A stretch of DNA of 64,000 nucleotides from Tannerella sp. (lineage in GTDB: Bacteria; Bacteroidota; Bacteroidia; Bacteroidales; Tannerellaceae): the NCBI RefSeq assembly GCF_030528505.1, contig NZ_JAUMYS010000002.1, positions 1-64,000 on the forward strand, written 5' to 3'. Below the pieces are notes generated by a model. That model was given only the letters and a program-made list of their open reading frames with translations. It was not told the DNA's origin and did not search any database. Made by a program: the position numbers and the translations under genes. Shown here one piece after another: positions 16,093-24,385 of the stretch. Each line of letters starts with the position of its first letter. Position 1 is the first letter of the stretch.

Positions 16093-17637
16093 TTACTTCA
16101 AACCTTCGAGCAGACTGCGCATGCTCACCTTGTCCGAGATGATTTCGTGTAGTTTCGCGATCGGAACCCGTTCCTGCTGCATCGTGTCGCGGAAACGGAT
16201 GGTGACCGTGTCGTCTTTCATCGTGTCGTAGTCGACCGTGATACAGTACGGCGTACCGATCGCGTCCTGACGACGGTAACGCTTGCCGATGGAGTCTTTT
16301 TCGTCGTACTGGCAACGGAAATCGAAACGCAGCATGTGCAGAATTTCCTCGGCTTTTTCCGACAGTCCGTCCTTACGCACCAGCGGCAGTACAGCCAGCT
16401 TGACCGGCGCGAGTGCGGGCGGCAGCTTCAGCACGACGCGCGACTCTCCGCCTTCGAGCGTCTCTTCCTGATAGGCTCCCGCCATGATGCTCAGGAATAA
16501 CCGATCGACTCCGATCGACGTTTCGATCACGTACGGCGTATAGCTCTGGTTCAGTTCGGCATCGAAATATTGGATCTTCTTCCCGGAGAATTTCTCGTGC
16601 TGTGACAAGTCGAAATCGGTACGGCTGTGAATCCCTTCCACTTCCTTAAAGCCGAACGGCATTTCAAATTCGACGTCGGTAGCGGCATTCGCATAATGCG
16701 CCAGTTTATCGTGGTCGTGAAAGCGGTATTTATGATCGCCCATACCGAGGTTACGGTGCCATTTCATACGCATCTCTTTCCACTGTTCGAACCATTTCAA
16801 TTCTTCGCCCGGACGAACGAAGAACTGCATCTCCATCTGTTCGAACTCGCGCATGCGGAAGATGAACTGTCGCGCTACGATCTCGTTGCGGAACGCTTTC
16901 CCGATCTGCGCAATGCCGAACGGTATTTTCATCCGTCCCGTCTTCTGCACGTTAAGGTAGTTGACAAAGATCCCCTGCGCCGTTTCGGGGCGGAGGTAAA
17001 CTTTCATGGCACCGTCGGCCGTAGAGCCCATCTCGGTGGCGAACATCAGGTTGAACTGGCGCACTTCGGTCCAGTTGCGGGTGCCCGACACGGGGCATAC
17101 GATTTCGCAGTCGAGAATGATCTGCCGCAGCTCAGCGAGGTCGTTGGCGTTCATCGCTTGGGCAAAGCGTGTATGTACGGCATCGCGCTTGGCTTGGTTC
17201 TCCAGCACACGCGGGTTCGTAGAACGGAACTGCTGTTCGTCGAAAGCTTCGCCGAATCTCTTGGCCGCCTTTTCGACTTCCTTGTCGATTTTTTCATCAA
17301 GCTTGGCCAAATAGTCTTCGATCAGCACATCGGCGCGATAACGCTTCTTGCTGTCCTTGTTATCAATCAGCGGATCGTTGAATGCATCGACATGACCGGA
17401 AGCCTTCCAGATGGTCGGATGCATAAAAATCGCGGAATCGATCCCGACGATATTCTCATGGAGCAGCACCATGCTGTCCCACCAGTATTTTTTGAGGTTG
17501 TTTTTCAGCTCCACACCATACTGACCGTAATCATATACAGCGCCTAATCCGTCGTAAATATCCGACGAGGGAAATACGAACCCGTACTCTTTGCAATGCG
17601 AAATCAGTTTCTTAAATACATCTTCCTGTTGTGCCAT
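16093..17637 (-). CDS. glyQS: Glycyl-tRNA synthetase, dimeric type
   Basis: A 514-residue class II synthetase of the single-chain alpha2 type. The start MAQQEDVFKKLISHCKEYGF and DGLGAVYDYGQYG are typical. The catalytic core has motif 2 (FRNEIVARQFIFRMREFEQME) and motif 3 (YVIETSIGVDRLFL). The C-terminal anticodon-binding domain lies at about 405-514. It charges tRNA-Gly in the cytoplasm. The gene has its own promoter (17673-17703) and is followed by an FKBP lipoprotein gene. Confidence 0.96.
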   Translation of the reverse strand: MAQQEDVFKKLISHCKEYGFVFPSSDIYDGLGAVYDYGQYGVELKNNLKKYWWDSMVLLHENIVGIDSAIFMHPTIWKASGHVDAFNDPLIDNKDSKKRYRADVLIEDYLAKLDEKIDKEVEKAAKRFGEAFDEQQFRSTNPRVLENQAKRDAVHTRFAQAMNANDLAELRQIILDCEIVCPVSGTRNWTEVRQFNLMFATEMGSTADGAMKVYLRPETAQGIFVNYLNVQKTGRMKIPFGIAQIGKAFRNEIVARQFIFRMREFEQMEMQFFVRPGEELKWFEQWKEMRMKWHRNLGMGDHKYRFHDHDKLAHYANAATDVEFEMPFGFKEVEGIHSRTDFDLSQHEKFSGKKIQYFDAELNQSYTPYVIETSIGVDRLFLSIMAGAYQEETLEGGESRVVLKLPPALAPVKLAVLPLVRKDGLSEKAEEILHMLRFDFRCQYDEKDSIGKRYRRQDAIGTPYCITVDYDTMKDDTVTIRFRDTMQQERVPIAKLHEIISDKVSMRSLLEGLK

Positions 17638-17672
17638 AACACCTGTTTTATACCATTTTTTCTAAAAGGAGA

Positions 17673-17703
17673 CAAAGGTAAAGATTTATTGAGAATTGGC
17701 AAC
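17673..17703 (-). promoter_or_regulatory. glyQS promoter
   Basis: On the minus strand GTTG (17703-17700), a 19-bp spacer and TACCTTTG (17680-17673) match the Bacteroidetes consensus. The box is 36 bp upstream of the glyQS ATG. Confidence 0.65.
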
Positions 17704-17718
17704 CGGCGCGCGGCTTTT

Positions 17719-18567
17719 TTAATCCTTTTTCAGCATTTCGCCGCTGCCGAGCTTCTGATCGATGTACGTGATTTTCTTCATCGATTTTTCTTTCTCCCTG
17801 CGCATATTTTCAAGGTCGCTCAGAATGATGGCCAGCTCGAACGTTGCACGGATGGCTTTCTTGTCTTCGTTGCTTAACATGAGAGAGAAAGGCTTCCCGC
17901 CGGTATATTCGGCCTTAACACGCGCCTTATCATCAAGTCCGCAGACAAACTTGACCGCATCGATTCCGTTTTCAGCTTTATACGTGACAATTTCGGTCGT
18001 ATTGCCCAAATCCTTGAAACGGTAGTTGACTCCACCGTCGTAAGGAACGGAGGCCGTCTCGGCGTATGTTCCGTCAGCAAGGCAGAACTTCAGTCCCGTG
18101 TGGTTGAGCGGCGCTCGTCCGAAGTAAACGCTGGCCAGATACAGTTCACCTTTTTCATCGACCCCGCAGCGGATATAGCTCCGTTCCACATTCCGCTCGA
18201 CGGTCTTTTGCTTCCATACATAATGTCCCACGTCCTCGTATGCCGTATCCTTTTCGAGCACAAAGTTTTTCTTCATCGCTTCGGCTTCTTCCGCACGAAT
18301 CGGTATCATGCTGTCGCAAAAAGCGATGTTACGCTCACTCTCGCCGCGCTCGACAAGACGCATCAGCGTCAGCGACTCTTTCAGCACAGCCACTTCCTCG
18401 GGATAACGCATTCGAAGCGAATCGATCGCATTCTTGGCCGCAGCGAATTGCCGGTCTTCATACAACGCCCGAGCACGTTCCAAATCAGCTCTTGCTTCTT
18501 TTTCCTTCCCGCATGCGGAGAGGAAAAGCATGCATCCGCAAAGGAAGATCATATACTTTTTCATCAT
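17719..18567 (-). CDS. Lipoprotein of unknown function
   Basis: A 282-residue protein with lipobox LSAC (about residue 19). A helical segment follows (about 22-60, ADLERARALYEDRQFAAAKNAIDSLRMRYP) that resembles one TPR-like repeat. The central part is beta-rich with YIRCGVDEKGELYLASVYFGR, and the charged C-terminal helix ends in Lys/Asp. The pattern is common in Bacteroidetes lipoproteins without known function. Two adjacent Met codons leave the start uncertain by one residue. It lies 24 bp downstream of the Zeta-like gene on the same strand. Confidence 0.7.
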   Translation of the reverse strand: MMKKYMIFLCGCMLFLSACGKEKEARADLERARALYEDRQFAAAKNAIDSLRMRYPEEVAVLKESLTLMRLVERGESERNIAFCDSMIPIRAEEAEAMKKNFVLEKDTAYEDVGHYVWKQKTVERNVERSYIRCGVDEKGELYLASVYFGRAPLNHTGLKFCLADGTYAETASVPYDGGVNYRFKDLGNTTEIVTYKAENGIDAVKFVCGLDDKARVKAEYTGGKPFSLMLSNEDKKAIRATFELAIILSDLENMRREKEKSMKKITYIDQKLGSGEMLKKD

Positions 18568-18591
18568 CAGGTTTTTTATATTATTCGTTTG

Positions 18592-19188
18592 TCATTTTAT
18601 GAATGATTCTGCCCATTCCGGCAAATCAGTTATGTATTTTTTTAGTAAAACTCCATCTACCGTTCGATATAATAGTTTGGGCGGTTCATTTTCTACGGAA
18701 TTATCATATATATAAGCCCTGTCTACAATTGCTATCGCTACTGCTGCATTGATTAATGATTTGTAGTATCGAGTAATGATTTTTGATATGGGTACTTCAT
18801 GTCCTCCTGTTAAATAACGCTTTGCAACACGTTGAACATTGATTGTCGGATCTTGAGTGCAGATATAAAAGAAACGGATGAAGAAGCCTGCTTCTTTTGC
18901 CTTTTTTACAAATTCCAATTTCTCGTCTGAAGAAAAAACGGTTTCAAAAACAAAGTCACGCCCTTCACTCAGACACTTATACCGAAGGTCTGTGGCATCT
19001 TGCGCTGCTTTTATAATAGATTCGTGCGAATTCCAATCCCCATAAACTTCTTGGGCAATATTATCAGGATTGATATATAGACTTCCTTCCGACCATTCAT
19101 TCTTCAATAATTGGGTCGTTGTCGACGTTTTGCCAGCTCCATTGGGACCGGCAACAATGCAAAGAACCGGCCTTTTCAATTCAGTCAT
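18592..19188 (-). CDS. Zeta-toxin-like P-loop kinase
   Basis: A 198-residue P-loop protein. Walker A is AGPNGAGKTS (about residues 13-22). A Zeta-like NPDNIA follows at about 41 and ETVFSS at about 81-86, positions used for substrate binding in Zeta toxins. Zeta toxins phosphorylate UDP-N-acetylglucosamine, but many chromosomal relatives in Bacteroidetes have unproven roles. A 61-68-residue gene precedes it by 9 bp in the same operon, as in toxin-antitoxin pairs. Toxicity is inferred. Confidence 0.75.
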   Translation of the reverse strand: MTELKRPVLCIVAGPNGAGKTSTTTQLLKNEWSEGSLYINPDNIAQEVYGDWNSHESIIKAAQDATDLRYKCLSEGRDFVFETVFSSDEKLEFVKKAKEAGFFIRFFYICTQDPTINVQRVAKRYLTGGHEVPISKIITRYYKSLINAAVAIAIVDRAYIYDNSVENEPPKLLYRTVDGVLLKKYITDLPEWAESFIK

Positions 19189-19197
19189 ATTACATGC

Positions 19198-19383
19198 TTA
19201 GCGGGTTATTCTTCGCTTTAATTCAGTTACTTGTCGAGAAACATCTTTCATCCGTGCCTCCAGCACAGCATCTACCATACGTGACTCTTCTTGAACCGCT
19301 TTACCTACTTCTTCCATCAACTTGTCGAGCAATTCGTCTGTCGGATCCTCTTTTGAATTTAAACGATATGTTCTAAGTGTCAT
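19198..19383 (-). CDS. Small antitoxin-like partner of the Zeta-like kinase
   Basis: The ATG at 19383 gives 61 residues (MTLRTYRLNSKEDPTDELL); an ATG at 19404 would add 7. The protein is largely helical and highly charged, rich in Glu, Lys and Arg, and ends VTELKRRITR. It lacks a visible DNA-binding motif. Gene order (small gene first, 9-bp gap, P-loop kinase) suggests an antitoxin or chaperone-like partner. No family was recognised. Confidence 0.5.
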   Translation of the reverse strand: MTLRTYRLNSKEDPTDELLDKLMEEVGKAVQEESRMVDAVLEARMKDVSRQVTELKRRITR

Positions 19384-19437
19384 AATTATATCCCTTTTCG
19401 GCATAAAGATAGATAATTTTCGGCATCAACAAGCCAC

Positions 19438-19914
19438 CTACTTCTCGATAAACAATTGCACCCAGTAGAAAGTTCCCTTTTCGCGATGGCATCCCACTCC
19501 GATATGCGTAAATTGTCCGTTCATGATGTTTTCTTTGTGTCCCTTCGAATTCATCCAGCCTTTCATCACATTCTCGGGCGACGCATATCCTTTGGCAATA
19601 TTCTCACCCGCAGATGCAAATTTCGTCGTGATAACGGTAAAACACGAATTGCCGTCAGGGCGGGTATGGGAAAATTCGGACACGATTTCTTTGGCGCGCA
19701 CATCGCTGTCAACCATCAGCGAAGTCTCAATTTTCAGCGTTTTCAGCCCTGCGGCTTTCCGCTCTTTATTGACAAGCGCTACGACTTTTTTTTCGTATTC
19801 TGTGAGCGAAACCGATGGATGTTCTTCATCATCATCAACAGGACTTTCTTTAGCACACCCCGTCAGCAGCATAATCCATCCGCAAAGAAAAAGTAATATT
19901 ATTTTTTTCATCAT
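19438..19914 (-). CDS. CAP-domain (SCP-like) lipoprotein
   Basis: About 158 residues from the ATG at 19914. The lipobox is LLTGC. The CAP domain (about 40-158) has VALVNKERKAAGL, the HTRPDG motif, GENIAKG, GWMNSKGHKENIMN and HIGVGCHREKGTFYWVQLF, including the conserved His and Glu residues. CAP proteins are secreted or surface proteins with varied binding or protease-like roles. In bacteria (YkwD type) the function is mostly unknown. The gene stands alone, with a possible TACCTTTG box at 19942-19935. Confidence 0.85.
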   Translation of the reverse strand: MMKKIILLFLCGWIMLLTGCAKESPVDDDEEHPSVSLTEYEKKVVALVNKERKAAGLKTLKIETSLMVDSDVRAKEIVSEFSHTRPDGNSCFTVITTKFASAGENIAKGYASPENVMKGWMNSKGHKENIMNGQFTHIGVGCHREKGTFYWVQLFIEK

Positions 19915-20104
19915 TTGTTGCATAAAGTGAGCCGCAAAGGTAATGTTTCTTTCCCGAATACAGATGACCCGCTTTTCTTTGACTTTGGTCTAAATTCCAT
20001 TCCCGAATACGAACAAGCGTACCGGACTGATCCCAGCGAAAAAGGTGCATTCTGGCGGTTCGATCGTTATGATTAGGCCTCTCTCTGCTGATAGAACGAA
20101 TGTT

Positions 20105-20149
20105 GATTTGGCGATTTAGGGAAAAAGCACTACTTTTATCCGCCAAATC
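20105..20149. promoter_or_regulatory. 9-bp inverted repeat upstream of the oxidoreductase gene
   Basis: GATTTGGCG (20105-20113) and CGCCAAATC (20141-20149) are exact inverted repeats around a 27-bp spacer that includes TACTTTTA, a weak -7-like box. The element ends 35 bp before the ATG at 20185 and could be an operator. Confidence 0.35.
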
Positions 20150-20184
20150 GATAATTTTTATTGGACTGAAGATATATTTTTCGC

Positions 20185-21354
20185 ATGAGAAACAGAAAGC
20201 TACGTATGGGCATGATCGGAGGTGGAGCGAATGCATTTATTGGCGCCATCCACCGTTCTGCCGCTCTTATGGACAATGAGATTGAGCTGGTTTGCGGATG
20301 CTTCAGTCGCAATAAAGACATTTCGCACCAATCGGGACGTTCTCTTTACTTGCCGGACGACCGCATATACGGAAACTATCGCGAGATGATCACACAGGAG
20401 GCACTGCTTCCCGAAGGAGAACGGATGGATTTCGTCTCGATCGTTACACCAAACAAAGATCACTACGAACCGGCCGCTATGGCGCTTGACGCGGGATTCG
20501 ATGTCGTACTCGACAAACCGATGACGTTTTCGCTTGAGGAAGCCCGCTCTTTACAACAGAAGGTCGAAGAAACCGGACGCCTTCTCGCGTTGACACATAC
20601 ATACGCCGGTTATCCTGCCGTTAAGGAGGCTAAAGCGCGTATCGCGCGGGGAGACTTGGGAAAGATACGGCGTGTGTACGTGGAATATGTTCAGGGCTGG
20701 CTGACGGAACGTATCGAACTTCTGGGAAATAATAACGCCGTCTGGCGGACTGATCCGCAGCAGTCCGGTAAGGCCGGATGTATCGGCGACATTGGTACGC
20801 ATGCGTGGCATCTGAGCGAATATATCACCGGTCTGCGCGTAACCGAATTGTGTGCCGAGCTGAAAACATTTGCGACGGGACGACAGCTCGACGATGATGG
20901 TGCCGCTTTTCTGCATTATGACAACGGGGCTACGGGCGTTCTTATCGCGACACAGATCGCCGCCGGCGAAGAAAATAACATCACCGTACGGGTTTACGGC
21001 GAAAAAGGAGGCCTCGAATGGCGCCAGATGGAGCCCAATACGCTATACGCCAAATGGCCGGATCGACCGACGGAAGAAATACGCGTCGGGAACGGTTTTA
21101 CGGGACTAAGTGACGTTACCCGTTGGAATACGCGTACACCGGGCGGACATCCCGAAGGATATATCGAAGCTTTTGCGAATATTTACCGCAATTTCGCACG
21201 TACCCTTCGTGCACGTGCCGCAGGCGAAACACCGCAGCCAGAATGGTTGGACTTCCCGACCGTCTACGATGGACTGCGCGGTATGCAGTTTATCGAAACG
21301 ATGGTCACTTCAGCACGCAACAACGACCGCAAATGGCAACCGTGGATCGATTAA
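20185..21354 (+). CDS. Gfo/Idh/MocA-family oxidoreductase (cytoplasmic)
   Basis: A 389-residue protein. The Rossmann motif GMIGGGANAFIGAIHR lies near the N-terminus, the family's Lys-Pro motif is LDKPMT (about 112), and DIGTHAWH near residue 200 supplies a likely catalytic Asp/His. There is no signal peptide, so it should act in the cytoplasm with NAD(P), oxidising or reducing a sugar or sugar derivative. It starts the cluster with a cytochrome-SUMF1 fusion and two Tat-exported proteins, 34 bp ahead of the cytochrome gene. Confidence 0.88.
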   Translation: MRNRKLRMGMIGGGANAFIGAIHRSAALMDNEIELVCGCFSRNKDISHQSGRSLYLPDDRIYGNYREMITQEALLPEGERMDFVSIVTPNKDHYEPAAMALDAGFDVVLDKPMTFSLEEARSLQQKVEETGRLLALTHTYAGYPAVKEAKARIARGDLGKIRRVYVEYVQGWLTERIELLGNNNAVWRTDPQQSGKAGCIGDIGTHAWHLSEYITGLRVTELCAELKTFATGRQLDDDGAAFLHYDNGATGVLIATQIAAGEENNITVRVYGEKGGLEWRQMEPNTLYAKWPDRPTEEIRVGNGFTGLSDVTRWNTRTPGGHPEGYIEAFANIYRNFARTLRARAAGETPQPEWLDFPTVYDGLRGMQFIETMVTSARNNDRKWQPWID

Positions 21355-21388
21355 CAACAAAACAAACATAACGGACGATTGAAACAAT

Positions 21389-22948
21389 ATGAGAACGAGT
21401 TACCGGTCGAGAAGAGACGAAAAAAAGAAAAAGAAATGGCCCCTGTTTCTGTTCGGCTTTATCGTCGGCATGGCCTTTTTCATGTCCCTCTATGAAGTAT
21501 CCGTCTACTATTCGACGGACGAAGCCTGCATGAGTTGCCACGTCCATCCGCACGCGGAAGAAACATGGAAATTATCGTCGCACGTAAACAACGGGAGCGG
21601 CGTCACCGTTCATTGCGTCGACTGCCACTTGCCTCCGAAGAATCAGACATGGAATCATTATTCGGCCAAGATACAGCTTGGCGTACGCGATTTGTGGGGG
21701 TATCTGACCAAAGACTCGTTCGACTGGGAAATGAAGTCGCAGCTCGAACATGCCGTAAAATACATCCCGAACGAGTCGTGTAAAGAATGTCATAAGAATC
21801 TGTTTCCCGCAGGTATCACGGACGCGGGAATCACCGCGCACCTCTACTACGAAGAAAACGAGAAAAAACTGAATTTGCAATGTATCAGTTGCCACCTCAA
21901 CGCCGGACATTACAACCCGAACTACAAGCACGGACAGATGACCGGTATTCCGGGAGTCTCTGCCACGGCTTCAGGCCCGCCGTTCGATTCGGCAACGGTC
22001 GTGACTTCTTTCACCGATTTCACGGAACAGATTCCGGGCACTCCGGTCTCGTTCAAGATGATTGCCATCCCCGGTGGTACGTTCAAGATGGGCAGCCCCG
22101 ATAAAGAAGACTTCCGCCGGGACGATGAGTCGCCGGTGCGAAACGTGACCGTCAGCCCTTTCTTTATGGCCGAGGTCGAAGTCACTTGGGACCAATATTG
22201 GGCTTTTTACGCGGCTACGCTCAGCGAAGGACGCACGCCGCCCGAAACGATCTACGCCAACAATACCCGCGCGGACATCGACGTGGACGGCGTTTCCGGC
22301 CCGACACCGCCGTTCGGATTTCCGGATCAGGGCTGGGGAGGAGGTACGCGTCCGGCCATTACGATGACGCACTATGCTGCCGAGACGTTCTGCCAGTGGC
22401 TTTCCCTCAAGACCGGTAAGAAATATCGCCTGCCGACCGAAGCCGAATGGGAATACGCGGCTCGCGGAGGCACAAAAACGCCCTATTTCTTCGCAGGAAG
22501 ACCGAAAGATTATTCGGATGAAGGCATCATCCGTAAATTTATCAGCGCCAAAACCGAACCTATCGGCGAATTTATTATCTACGGCAAAAATGCGAAGAAC
22601 AAGACGCAGGAGCCCGACAAGGTTAAAGCGAACCCGTTCGGGCTGAAAAATATGCTCGGCAACGTGATGGAATACTGTGCCGACAAATACGACCCGCAGG
22701 CATATGCCAAAGGGGCTTCGACCGTTACCGATCCGTTGGTGACCGAAGGCGAAGAATGGGTGGTACGCGGCGGTAATTATACGAGCGATGCGGCCGATGT
22801 GCGCTGTGCCGCCCGCAGCCATACGCGCCACGACGACTGGCTGAAAACAGACCCGCAACAGCCCAAGAGCATCTGGTGGTATTCCGACATCCGGGGGATT
22901 GGTTTCCGTGTGGTTTGCGAGCCGGACTCGTCGTTGAAAGCGAAATAA
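21389..22948 (+). CDS. Tetraheme NapC/NrfH-like cytochrome c fused to an SUMF1 domain
   Basis: A 519-residue protein. It has a basic N-terminus, one membrane anchor (about 17-38), then four CxxCH heme sites: CMSCH (47-51), CVDCH (76-80), CKECH (131-135) and CISCH (165-169). This is the layout of small NapC/NirT quinol-oxidising cytochromes. Residues about 220-515 form an SUMF1/formylglycine-generating-type fold (IPGGTFKMGSPD, LPTEAEWEYAARGG, GNVMEYCAD, VVRGGNY, GIGFRVV). The Cys pair used for catalysis in true formylglycine-generating enzymes is absent. The fusion suggests electron transfer from quinol to, or from, a periplasmic partner. Role unknown. Confidence 0.88.
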   Translation: MRTSYRSRRDEKKKKKWPLFLFGFIVGMAFFMSLYEVSVYYSTDEACMSCHVHPHAEETWKLSSHVNNGSGVTVHCVDCHLPPKNQTWNHYSAKIQLGVRDLWGYLTKDSFDWEMKSQLEHAVKYIPNESCKECHKNLFPAGITDAGITAHLYYEENEKKLNLQCISCHLNAGHYNPNYKHGQMTGIPGVSATASGPPFDSATVVTSFTDFTEQIPGTPVSFKMIAIPGGTFKMGSPDKEDFRRDDESPVRNVTVSPFFMAEVEVTWDQYWAFYAATLSEGRTPPETIYANNTRADIDVDGVSGPTPPFGFPDQGWGGGTRPAITMTHYAAETFCQWLSLKTGKKYRLPTEAEWEYAARGGTKTPYFFAGRPKDYSDEGIIRKFISAKTEPIGEFIIYGKNAKNKTQEPDKVKANPFGLKNMLGNVMEYCADKYDPQAYAKGASTVTDPLVTEGEEWVVRGGNYTSDAADVRCAARSHTRHDDWLKTDPQQPKSIWWYSDIRGIGFRVVCEPDSSLKAK

Positions 22949-22987
22949 TCAGGAACTAAAAAACAGTACATTTAACTCAAATTTGTC

Positions 22988-24385
22988 ATGACAAAAAAAA
23001 GCAGTATCAGTAGAAGGTCATTCCTCAAAAGCTCGGCCCTTGCGGGCGCAGCCGGAATGGTCGGTACGGGGGGAACTGCCACCCTGCTTTCCTCGTGTGG
23101 AGGAGGCGCAAGCAGTAACGAGAACGCGAATGCGGCCAACAAGCCGCTGAAAGAACCGGGAACATATTATGTGCCCGAATTGCCCGATATGGCGGCCGAC
23201 GGTAAAGAGTTGAAGGCCGGTATCATCGGATGTGGCGGACGCGGCAGCGGTGCAGCGATGAATTTCCTCGCCGCGGCGAACGGTGTAACGATTGTGGCGC
23301 TGGCCGACACGTTTCAGGACAGGGTCGACAGTCTGGCCCAGAAACTGAAAGACGAGAAGAATATCGACATTCCTGCCGATAAGCGCTTCGTCGGGTTAGA
23401 TGCCTACAAGCAGGTTATCGACAGCGATGTAGACGTGGTGATCGTTGCTACGCCGCCGAACTTTCGCCCGGCCCAATTCCAGTATGCGGTAGAAAAGAAT
23501 AAACATTGCTTCCTCGAAAAACCGATCTGCGTCGACGCGGTAGGTTACCGCACCATCATGGCTACGGCCAAGCAGGCGCAGGCCAAGAATCTATGCGTAA
23601 TCACCGGCACGCAGCGTCACCATCAGCGGAGTTATATCGCATCGTACCAGCAGATCATGAACGGTGCGATCGGCGAGATCACGGGCGGAACGGTCTATTG
23701 GAATCAGAACATGTTATGGTACCGGGAACGTCAGACTGGATGGAGCGACTGCGAATGGATGATTCGCGACTGGGTGAACTGGAAATGGCTCTCCGGCGAT
23801 CATATCGTCGAGCAGCATGTACATAACATCGACGTGTTTACATGGTTTTCGGGACTGAAACCGGTAAAAGCCGTCGGCTTCGGATCGCGTCAGCGCCGGA
23901 TCACGGGCGACCAGTACGATAATTTCAGCATCGACTTCACGATGGAGAACGGTATCCATCTGCACAGTATGTGCCGCCAGATAGACGGTTGCGCGAATAA
24001 CGTCAGCGAGTTTATTCAGGGAACGAAAGGTTCGTGGAACAGCGCGAACATGGAAATCAAAGACCTTGCCGGCAATGTGATCTGGAAGTATGATTTTGAC
24101 GCCGAAAAGGCATCGTTCAAACAGAACGACCCCTATACGCTCGAGCATGTGAACTGGATCAATACGATTCGCGCCGGCAAATCGATCGATCAGGCTTCGG
24201 AAACCGCCGTATCGAACATGGCCGCCATCATGGGACGCGAATCGGCTTACACGGGCGAAGAAACGACATGGGAAGCCATGACCGCCTCCGCACTCGACTA
24301 TATGCCGGCCGACCTGAATCTGGGCAACATGGATATGAAACCGTTCGTGGTACCCGTACCCGGTAAACCGTTAGAGAAAAAGTGA
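22988..24385 (+). CDS. Tat-exported Gfo/Idh/MocA-family oxidoreductase
   Basis: A 465-residue protein with a twin-arginine signal (SRRSFLK) and a lipobox-like SSCGGG near residue 37. It should be folded with bound NAD(P) and then exported and lipid-anchored. The Rossmann motif is AGIIGCGGRGSG, the Lys-Pro motif is LEKPICVDA, and HIVEQHVHNIDVF carries likely catalytic His residues. This is the Bacteroidetes group often found beside TIM-barrel sugar epimerases. Its stop overlaps the next start by 1 bp (TGATG). Confidence 0.88.
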   Translation: MTKKSSISRRSFLKSSALAGAAGMVGTGGTATLLSSCGGGASSNENANAANKPLKEPGTYYVPELPDMAADGKELKAGIIGCGGRGSGAAMNFLAAANGVTIVALADTFQDRVDSLAQKLKDEKNIDIPADKRFVGLDAYKQVIDSDVDVVIVATPPNFRPAQFQYAVEKNKHCFLEKPICVDAVGYRTIMATAKQAQAKNLCVITGTQRHHQRSYIASYQQIMNGAIGEITGGTVYWNQNMLWYRERQTGWSDCEWMIRDWVNWKWLSGDHIVEQHVHNIDVFTWFSGLKPVKAVGFGSRQRRITGDQYDNFSIDFTMENGIHLHSMCRQIDGCANNVSEFIQGTKGSWNSANMEIKDLAGNVIWKYDFDAEKASFKQNDPYTLEHVNWINTIRAGKSIDQASETAVSNMAAIMGRESAYTGEETTWEAMTASALDYMPADLNLGNMDMKPFVVPVPGKPLEKK

